NCBI GenBank assembly: GCA_023441145.1
Contig: JAEZQN010000164.1
Span: forward strand, 1 to 13,954
Reading direction: 5' to 3'
DNA length: 13,954 nt
Origin: Bacillota bacterium
GTDB lineage: Bacteria; Bacillota; Clostridia; Lachnospirales; Lachnospiraceae
Positions 7,664 to 12,788 of the stretch are shown here, piece after piece (the stretch's first letter is position 1; each line of letters begins with the position of its first letter). A program made the translations under genes and the position numbers. The notes under the pieces were generated by a model. That model was not told where the DNA came from and searched no databases. It worked only from the letters and a program-made list of their open reading frames with translations.

Positions 7664-7678
7664 GGAGACAGTTTTCTT
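7642..7678. terminator. Bidirectional terminator embedded in two convergent gene ends
   Basis: A perfect 14-bp stem (7642-7655 AAGAAAACTGTCTC with 7665-7678) closes a short loop containing the receiver stop codon. The A-rich left and T-rich right flanks of the stem give a T-rich 3' side on either strand. The left arm lies in the receiver coding end. The minus-strand ECF gene stops at 7656, so the right arm lies in its last codons. Confidence 0.85.
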
Positions 7679-8219
7679 GTATATTGCTTTTAGGTTGTGA
7701 AAAACTACGGACAGTAGGGATACGATACAGAACAGGAAACATAACGGTGGAAGTGATAACGCCAAAGACATTCTGTACAATGTTTCCTGGGATACCAGCA
7801 GTTGCTCCTAAGCCAAGGCCCATAATGCTCATATCATAGAGGAAATAACAACTAGTAACAATAAGACCTGCACAAATCCCTCCTAGTAGTACGGAAAATA
7901 TTCGTACAAGAGTGTCTTTTGTAATTTTACTAAAGCCTTTAAATACTAACCAAGCAACAATAGCTGCTGTAGCCTTAATAAGTAGTGTAGGTATGGCGTA
8001 GGAAGCGTAGCCAGTAAGCAAATCAGCAAGCATAGAACCTAATCCTGCAGCAGCTGCACCATAAAGCGGTCCAAGTAAAATACCAGATAAGATGACTGCC
8101 CCATCCCCAAGATGGGTATAACCCTTTATGGAAGGAATCTGCACAAAAGTGGTGCAAATATAGCAAAGAGCAGCAAACATGGATGCCACAACAAGTTTAA
8201 TTAATTTCTGTGATGTCAT
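7656..8219 (-). CDS. ECF transporter S component (vitamin-type substrate-binding membrane protein)
   Basis: This encodes a 187-residue hydrophobic protein with about six membrane segments, the size and layout of the substrate-capture (S) subunit of energy-coupling factor transporters. Diagnostic stretches are the IKGYTHLGDGAVILSGILLG loop-helix (31-50), PLYGAAAAGLGSMLADLLTGY (51-71), the following IPTLLIKATAA and, near the C-terminus, AGIPGNIVQNVFG (141-153). S components bind a vitamin or related small molecule and dock on shared EcfT/EcfA/EcfA' subunits, none of which is here, so this is a group II system with its motor encoded elsewhere. The substrate is unassigned; relatives handle riboflavin, pantothenate, pyridoxine-like compounds or thiamin precursors. 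A strong AGGAGG site precedes the start. I saw no TPP, FMN or tetrahydrofolate riboswitch sequence in the roughly 145-nt leader. Confidence 0.85.
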   Translation of the reverse strand: MTSQKLIKLVVASMFAALCYICTTFVQIPSIKGYTHLGDGAVILSGILLGPLYGAAAAGLGSMLADLLTGYASYAIPTLLIKATAAIVAWLVFKGFSKITKDTLVRIFSVLLGGICAGLIVTSCYFLYDMSIMGLGLGATAGIPGNIVQNVFGVITSTVMFPVLYRIPTVRSFSQPKSNIQENCLLK

Positions 8220-8369
8220 AGTTCTCCTCCTTAAAATAGATTTATAGATTTCCTTATGTAAATGTTTCTCTTATATTACTCTAGTTCTGGATTGGTTAAA
8301 AGCTCCAGTTATTATATTTTTGATGGTGCCAGTTTAGGTGCAATAGGTACTAGTATTTTTTCATTTTAG

Positions 8370-8398
8370 AGGATATAATAAAAAAGTGAGTTTGTCAA
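8370..8398 (-). promoter_or_regulatory. Candidate promoter of the ECF S-component gene
   Basis: Reading the minus strand, TTGACA (8398-8393) is a perfect -35 and TATCCT (8375-8370) lies 17 bp further on as a weak -10. This implies a leader of about 145 nt before the start codon at 8219. The -35 occupies almost the same bases as the -35 proposed for the divergent Rrf2 gene. Confidence 0.5.
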
Positions 8399-8419
8399 AA
8401 GGTAAGATACTGTTGTAAT
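8392..8419 (+). promoter_or_regulatory. Candidate promoter of the Rrf2-popT operon
   Basis: TTGTCA (8392-8397) and TGTAAT (8414-8419), each one base off consensus, are spaced by 16 bp. The start would fall near 8426, about 20 nt before the chosen ATG 8446. The -35 overlaps the minus-strand TTGACA in the near-palindrome TTTGTCAAA (8391-8399). Confidence 0.5.
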
Positions 8420-8445
8420 GAGAAAATGATAGGATGGGGTTTGTT

Positions 8446-8892
8446 ATGAGAATATCGACCAAAGGAATCTATGCCATAGAGGCAATGACGGATCTTGCAA
8501 TTTATGCGGGAGATAGTGTGGAGAGTATTAAGAACATAGCTACTAGAAGACAACTCTCGGAAAAATATCTCGAACAAATTGTGTCAGCACTTCGCAGAAG
8601 TAAATTAATAATTAGCACAAGAGGTGCGGGTGGCGGATATCGGTTAGCCAAGTCACCAGAGGCCACTACTGTATTTGAGATTCTAGAGGCTGTAGAGAAT
8701 AATATGACTTTCCTTGACTGTCTTGAGGACGATGCAGATTGTGGTATGTGTTCAGAAAAGTGTAGTACGCGTCCAGTTTGGAATACTATGTGGCTAAAGA
8801 TTCTTGAAGTCTTAGAGGGAGTTACTTTAGCTGATATTGTTCAGAAAAGTAAGGAGATTCAGAAAAAAAAGGCTTCAGAATATTATATTTAG
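8446..8892 (+). CDS. Rrf2-family transcriptional regulator with four clustered cysteines
   Basis: This encodes a 148-residue winged-helix DNA-binding protein of the Rrf2 family (IscR, NsrR, CymR relatives). ATG 8446 gives the family-typical start MRISTKGIYAIEAMTDLA and lies 7 nt after a GGATGGGG site; an in-frame ATG at 8434 overlaps that site. The recognition helix and wing are in RRQLSEKYLEQIVSALRRSKLI and STRGAGGGYRLA (residues 58-69). C92, C99, C102 and C106 form a Cys-X6-Cys-X2-Cys-X3-Cys cluster. IscR and NsrR use three cysteines to hold an Fe-S cluster; four here suggests a metal- or Fe-S-based sensor of redox, NO or iron state, but this is inference. It is cotranscribed with popT (59-nt gap) and divergent from the ECF gene, so it may regulate itself and either neighbour. 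Confidence 0.9.
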   Translation: MRISTKGIYAIEAMTDLAIYAGDSVESIKNIATRRQLSEKYLEQIVSALRRSKLIISTRGAGGGYRLAKSPEATTVFEILEAVENNMTFLDCLEDDADCGMCSEKCSTRPVWNTMWLKILEVLEGVTLADIVQKSKEIQKKKASEYYI

Positions 8893-8951
8893 TATATGAG
8901 TAAAATGAGATATAAGAACAGAAGAGATTTAAATGACTTGAGAGGAAAGAT

Positions 8952-9806
8952 ATGAAGTTTGTAAAAGATTTAGTAAAGGGAATGTTTATGGGGGTTGCCA
9001 ATATCATACCAGGAGTTAGTGGTGGTACCATGGCAGTATCCATGGGGATCTATGATGAGATTATTTTTGCAGTTACCCATTTGTTTTCGGAATTTAAAAA
9101 GAGTATAAAGATACTACTGCCTTACCTTTTAGGTATGGTAATTGGTTTAATCGGCCTTGCTCAGATTATAGAGATTTTATTAGAACAGTATAATATGCCT
9201 ACCAATTTTGCCTTTATTGGTTTAATTCTTGGAGGCTTACAAGTAATTGTAAATCGTTTAAAAGGAAAGAAAGTTGGAGTGGGTTGTGTCCTAAGTTTTT
9301 GCATCTTTTTTGCTCTTATCGTAGGACTTCAGTTTATTAAGGGGCAGGATGCTGCTTCTGTACAATTAAGCGTTGGACCAATACAGCTTCTTTTGTTATT
9401 TTTAGTTGGTATCATTGCCTCTGCAACCATGGTAATTCCAGGTGTTAGTGGTTCCATGATACTTATGATTTTGGGTTATTATGAACCCATCCTAGAGCAT
9501 ATCAATACCTTTGTAAAAGCATTATCAAAGGGAGAGTTTCATGTTCTTCTAACCAATGGTGCTATATTAGTACCATTTGGCATCGGCGTAGTGTTGGGTA
9601 TCTTTGTTATAGCAAAGGGAATAGAAGTTCTTCTACGTAAATGGGAGGCTCTTACCTTTAGTGGTATTCTTGGTATGGTTGCAGCATCCCCATTTGCCAT
9701 TATCATGAGTGCAAGACTACCTGAATTGGGGGTAGGAAATGTATCCGCCAGTATAGTAACCTTTGCTATTGGATTTAGTATTGCTTACTTTTTAGGAAGA
9801 GAATAA
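8952..9806 (+). CDS. popT: DUF368 family polyprenyl (undecaprenyl) phosphate translocase PopT
   Basis: This encodes a 284-residue membrane protein of the DUF368 family. Members in other bacteria have been shown to return undecaprenyl phosphate, the lipid carrier of wall precursors, from the outer to the inner leaflet of the membrane. The two hallmark repeats are both present: NIIPGVSGGTMAVSMGIYDE (residues 17-36) and VIPGVSGSMILMILGYYEPI (161-180), one in each half, consistent with an internally duplicated fold. Hydrophobic helices fill the rest and length is normal. A GAGAGGAAAG site lies just before ATG 8952. It follows the Rrf2 gene by 59 nt with no terminator between, so the two are probably one unit, ended by the hairpin at 9839-9879. 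The family assignment is secure; the transport role is by homology. Confidence 0.92.
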   Translation: MKFVKDLVKGMFMGVANIIPGVSGGTMAVSMGIYDEIIFAVTHLFSEFKKSIKILLPYLLGMVIGLIGLAQIIEILLEQYNMPTNFAFIGLILGGLQVIVNRLKGKKVGVGCVLSFCIFFALIVGLQFIKGQDAASVQLSVGPIQLLLLFLVGIIASATMVIPGVSGSMILMILGYYEPILEHINTFVKALSKGEFHVLLTNGAILVPFGIGVVLGIFVIAKGIEVLLRKWEALTFSGILGMVAASPFAIIMSARLPELGVGNVSASIVTFAIGFSIAYFLGRE

Positions 9807-9812
9807 CCAGTG

Positions 9813-9841
9813 TTGACAAGAATTCACAGGTAGATTATAAT
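9813..9841 (+). promoter_or_regulatory. Perfect consensus sigma-A promoter for the znu operon
   Basis: TTGACA (9813-9818) and TATAAT (9836-9841) are separated by exactly 17 bp. Initiation is expected near 9848, leaving a leader of about 120 nt before ATG 9967. The -10 box runs into the left arm of the terminator of the preceding gene, so transcripts from this promoter would lack most of that arm. Confidence 0.8.
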
Positions 9842-9879
9842 CATCTTATTGCAATTGATTCGCAATAAGATGATTTTTT
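9839..9879 (+). terminator. Intrinsic terminator of the Rrf2-popT operon
   Basis: A perfect 14-bp stem (9839-9852 AATCATCTTATTGC against 9862-9875) with a 9-nt loop runs into six Ts (9874-9879). Its left arm begins inside the -10 box of the znu promoter. Confidence 0.9.
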
Positions 9880-9895
9880 GTGTACGAGGAAATTA

Positions 9896-9953
9896 CTTCG
9901 CATGTATAACTCTTTGTTCTTATATAATACTTGCGAAGCTATTTTAAAAATAG
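9896..9953 (+). promoter_or_regulatory. Structured leader of znuA (possible regulatory RNA or operator)
   Basis: In the znuA leader, CTTCGCA (9896-9902) pairs with TGCGAAG (9932-9938), and inside it TATAA (9905-9909) pairs with TTATA (9920-9924), giving an interrupted hairpin. A second AT-rich palindrome, CTATTTT/AAAATAG (9939-9953), abuts the AAAGGA ribosome binding site at 9954-9959. An imperfect dyad CGAGGAAATTACTTCG (9885-9900) overlaps the first arm. I do not recognise a known riboswitch class or a textbook Zur box here. Confidence 0.4.
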
Positions 9954-9966
9954 AAAGGATAGAGAG

Positions 9967-10998
9967 ATGGCGAGAAATAAAGGGAAAAAACTACTTTTAC
10001 TAGCTGGTATTATGTCTATGGTTACTGCCATTAGCGTTCTTATTACCTATGGAATGAATGAACCAAGGAAACAGTGGAATAAGACAGATAGTAATGCTTC
10101 ATATACTCGATCAGAAAAACAGATTGAGACCATCGTCACTTCCTTTTATCCAATGTATATAGCGACTTTGAATTTGACAGAAGGGGTAGAGGGAATTAAG
10201 GTAGAGAATCTTATGAATCAGCAGGTCGGCTGCCCTCATGATTACCAACTGACTACTGGTGATATGATGAAACTAGAGCAAGCAGATATGCTGATTATTA
10301 ATGGTGGTGATATGGAAAGCTATGTAGAGGAAGTAGCAAGTGCTTATAATAATCTGATTATCGTAGATTCCAGTAAAAACATTAGCCTTTTGGAGGGCAG
10401 TGAGCATAGCCATAATCATGAGCATGAAGAGGAAGTACATGAACATGAAGAGGATGTCAGCCACAATGAAGAAGATGCACATGACCATGAAGCCTATAAC
10501 GGACATATATGGATGGATCCTACTAGATATGTATTACAGTTAGAGAATATCACTAGAGAACTCATTGCAAATGATAGTGACAATGAGGATAAGTATGAGG
10601 AAAACTTAAAAGCGTATAAGCAGCGCATTATGAAGGTTTGGAATCAATATGAAAAGTTGGCGACTACGGCCAAGAGTCCGGTTATCATATTCCATGATGC
10701 AATGGAATATTTGATGGCTTCTCTTGGAATTGAAGTGGCAGTTTGCATTGATATTGATGGAGAGACCTCCTTGAGTGCTGGGGAGATAGCTGAAGTAATC
10801 GAAGAAGTAAAAGAACACAATATAAAGGTGCTTTTTATCGAAGCACAGTTTGATACCAACATTGCTGCTAGTATTGCAAAAGAAACTGGGGCAAAGGTGT
10901 ATGTTTTAGATACTATGGTTTCTGGTGAGATAAAAAAGGATGCTTATATTAATAGTCTTTCATCCAATTTGACAGTACTAGATGAAGTTTTTAATTAG
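9967..10998 (+). CDS. znuA: Zinc-type metal ABC transporter substrate-binding protein (ZnuA-like), membrane-anchored
   Basis: This 343-residue cluster A-I binding protein captures a metal ion outside the cell for ZnuB. ATG 9967 follows AAAGGA by 7 nt; a TTG at 9931 lies in the leader hairpin. Probable metal ligands are H91 (CPHDYQLT), H180 (NGHIWMDP), H243 (IIFHDAMEYL) and D315 (VLDTM). Between the first two is an acidic His-rich loop (residues 147-174) with nine histidines in HxH and HxHE patterns, a hallmark of zinc rather than manganese binders. The N-terminus has a KGKKLLLLAG type hydrophobic segment (about 8-28) but no cysteine there, so there is no lipobox; the protein is probably held by an uncleaved helix or released. 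The znuC and znuB genes follow immediately, completing the importer. Confidence 0.9.
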   Translation: MARNKGKKLLLLAGIMSMVTAISVLITYGMNEPRKQWNKTDSNASYTRSEKQIETIVTSFYPMYIATLNLTEGVEGIKVENLMNQQVGCPHDYQLTTGDMMKLEQADMLIINGGDMESYVEEVASAYNNLIIVDSSKNISLLEGSEHSHNHEHEEEVHEHEEDVSHNEEDAHDHEAYNGHIWMDPTRYVLQLENITRELIANDSDNEDKYEENLKAYKQRIMKVWNQYEKLATTAKSPVIIFHDAMEYLMASLGIEVAVCIDIDGETSLSAGEIAEVIEEVKEHNIKVLFIEAQFDTNIAASIAKETGAKVYVLDTMVSGEIKKDAYINSLSSNLTVLDEVFN

Positions 10999-11013
10999 TA
11001 AGGGGAGAGAAGA

Positions 11014-11850
11014 ATGAGTAAACGTATTATAACCCAGAGCATAGTAGAACCAATCACCCCTGTAAGCAAAGAACAGAGGGCTTGTGGTAGTCATTGTATA
11101 AAAATAATTGATATTGGAGTTGAGTTTGGGGACCAGGTGGTATTGGACCATGTGAGTCTTCATATTCACTGTGGAAGATTAACGGCTATTATTGGCCGTA
11201 ATGGCGCAGGTAAATCTACTTTGATGAAAGCGATTTTAGGGGAGATCTCTCACACTGGAAAAGTGGAATTTCATCATGGAAGTAGTGATTGTAGTGCTGC
11301 AGAGATTACTAAGGGAAACAAGAAGAATGAGAAATTAAAGATTGGGTATGTGCCACAATTTCTTAATATTGCAAAGAACACTCCTACCAGTGTATACGAT
11401 TTGTTTGCTAGCTGTATCAGTAATAAGCCAGTTTTTTTGTTTAAGAGTAAGCACTATTATAATGCAATCAAAGCCCAGCTACAGTTTTTCGATGCAGAGA
11501 ATCTAATTGATAAGGCCGTATGTGATTTGTCGGGTGGAGAGCTGCAAAGGGTATTGCTTTCTATGGCTACTATGCCAATTCCAAACCTTCTTTTATTAGA
11601 TGAGCCGGTATCTGGCATCGATCAAAATGGCATGGATTTATTCTATAAAAATATAGTAGATTTAAAGAACCATTATGACCTAGCAGCGATCTTAATTAGT
11701 CATGATTTGGAGTACGTGGCGAAATATGCTGATTACGTAGTGTTGCTGGATAAAGTAATTCTTAAGGAAGGCACAGCAAAAGAAGTGTTTTCTAGTGAGG
11801 AGTTTAAGAAAGTCTTTGGCAATGCTAGGTATATGGAGGAGGAAGAATGA
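11014..11850 (+). CDS. znuC: Zinc-type metal ABC transporter ATP-binding protein (ZnuC-like)
   Basis: This 278-residue ABC ATPase would power metal uptake with ZnuA and ZnuB. Motifs are Walker A GRNGAGKST (61-69), the Q-loop in GYVPQFLN (Q115), signature LSGGELQR (172-179), Walker B LLLLDEP (192-198) and switch histidine in LISHDLEYV (H230). It is somewhat longer than many homologues: about 27 residues precede the nucleotide-binding core and include C24, H27 and C28, and a hydrophilic insertion of about 20 residues lies between Walker A and the Q-loop (roughly 86-107). GGGGAGAG precedes ATG 11014. Its stop overlaps the znuB start by 4 bases (ATGA), the classic sign of translational coupling. 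Manganese or iron transport is possible but the His-rich ZnuA favours zinc. Confidence 0.92.
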   Translation: MSKRIITQSIVEPITPVSKEQRACGSHCIKIIDIGVEFGDQVVLDHVSLHIHCGRLTAIIGRNGAGKSTLMKAILGEISHTGKVEFHHGSSDCSAAEITKGNKKNEKLKIGYVPQFLNIAKNTPTSVYDLFASCISNKPVFLFKSKHYYNAIKAQLQFFDAENLIDKAVCDLSGGELQRVLLSMATMPIPNLLLLDEPVSGIDQNGMDLFYKNIVDLKNHYDLAAILISHDLEYVAKYADYVVLLDKVILKEGTAKEVFSSEEFKKVFGNARYMEEEE

Positions 11851-12689
11851 ACGTAGTATATCAGATTTTAGAAGCGTTACTTCCATTTCAGTGGATTCAG
11901 TATGACTTTATGAAAAATGCATTAGTAGCAATATTGATCATTACTCCACTATTTGGTTTGCTAGGGACAATGATTGTAAATAACCGTATGGCATTCTTTT
12001 CGGAAGCCCTTGGACATTCTGCTTTTACTGGAATAGCCATAGGAATTATCTTTGGGATTAGTGATACCAACCTGTCTATGGTTATCTTTGCAGTCCTATT
12101 TGCGTTACTCTTAAATAAGATTAAGAGACTCAATACGATTTCTACAGATACCATTATTTCAGTGTTTGCCTCCTTTAGTACAGCAGTTGGACTTGTAATA
12201 CTGTCAAAGGGTGGTAATTTTTCTAAGTATTCTAGCTTATTAGTAGGGGATATTTTAAGTATTAGTGGAAAGGAAATTCTCTTTCTTTTACTTATCTTTG
12301 TAGCAACTATGGTTTTTTGGCTATTTGCATTTAATAAACTGCATGCCTTAAGTGTGAATCAGTCTTTGGCGAAAAGTAGAGGTGTTCCTGTAATTCTCAT
12401 TGATAATTTGTTTGTGATTCTAATCGCACTTATTGTTATGTTGTCTATAAAGTGGGTTGGAATTTTGATTATTAATGCTCTCCTCATTTTGCCAGCAGCA
12501 GCTAGTCGAAATCTAGCAGATGACATGAGAGAATATCATCTATATTCGGTATTGATTTCTGTATTTTCTGGTATTTTAGGCTTGATTTTATCTTATTACA
12601 ACAATACAGCTACAGGTCCAACCATAGTCATTGTAGCTGCTGTAGTCTTTTTTACTACGTTATTAGCAAGACCATTTGTAAAACGCTAA
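11847..12689 (+). CDS. znuB: Zinc-type metal ABC transporter permease (ZnuB-like)
   Basis: This encodes a 280-residue integral membrane permease of the ABC-3 family, the channel for the metal delivered by ZnuA. About eight hydrophobic segments are visible. The family motif FFSEALGHSAFTGIAIG (residues 50-66, with H57) lies after the first long helices, and LIINALLILPAAASRNLADDM, from the second half, is the conserved coupling region that contacts the ATPase. Length is standard. It overlaps znuC by 4 bases, and an AGGAGGAAGA stretch within the znuC end is the ribosome binding site. No clear terminator follows; a YtvI-like gene starts 99 bp downstream on the same strand and may receive read-through. 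Confidence 0.93.
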   Translation: MNVVYQILEALLPFQWIQYDFMKNALVAILIITPLFGLLGTMIVNNRMAFFSEALGHSAFTGIAIGIIFGISDTNLSMVIFAVLFALLLNKIKRLNTISTDTIISVFASFSTAVGLVILSKGGNFSKYSSLLVGDILSISGKEILFLLLIFVATMVFWLFAFNKLHALSVNQSLAKSRGVPVILIDNLFVILIALIVMLSIKWVGILIINALLILPAAASRNLADDMREYHLYSVLISVFSGILGLILSYYNNTATGPTIVIVAAVVFFTTLLARPFVKR

Positions 12690-12695
12690 ATCATC

Positions 12696-12725
12696 TTGTT
12701 ATTATATGCCAATATATGATATATT
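12696..12725 (+). promoter_or_regulatory. Weak candidate promoter upstream of the YtvI-like gene
   Basis: TTGTTA (12696-12701) and TATATT (12720-12725) are spaced by 18 bp in a very AT-rich gap, two and one base off consensus. AT-richness makes chance matches likely, and read-through from znuB is an alternative. Confidence 0.3.
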
Positions 12726-12788
12726 ACTTATATAAAGAATGGTTTATTTGCCGGTCTTGCGATACTTTTATTAATTATGGAGAAACGT

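Noticed and set aside
8324..8350. Short repeated GGTGC/GGTAC units in the ECF-Rrf2 gap
   Set aside because: Units are only about 5-6 bases and not regularly spaced; too weak to call an operator.
8220..8365. Possible riboswitch in the ECF S-component leader
   Set aside because: I looked for TPP, FMN and tetrahydrofolate riboswitch core sequences and saw none; only a weak 5-bp CTGGA/TCCAG stem is present. A covariance-model search would settle it.
8374..8379. Perfect TATAAT on the plus strand upstream of the Rrf2 gene
   Set aside because: There is no acceptable -35 at 16-18 bp upstream; AT-rich intergenic DNA gives such hexamers by chance.
9923..9928. Second TATAAT, in the znuA leader
   Set aside because: No matching -35 at a workable distance; the hexamer lies inside the leader hairpin loop, and a far better promoter is at 9813-9841.
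9931..9966. TTG start extending the ZnuA-like protein by 12 residues
   Set aside because: TTG lies in the right arm of the leader hairpin and lacks a Shine-Dalgarno; ATG 9967 has AAAGGA 7 nt upstream.
10273..10506. Minus-strand open frame opposite the His-rich part of znuA, with a Met/Phe-rich product
   Set aside because: It is the antisense of GAx/CAx codons in the His/Glu loop; it has no ribosome binding site and no family resemblance.
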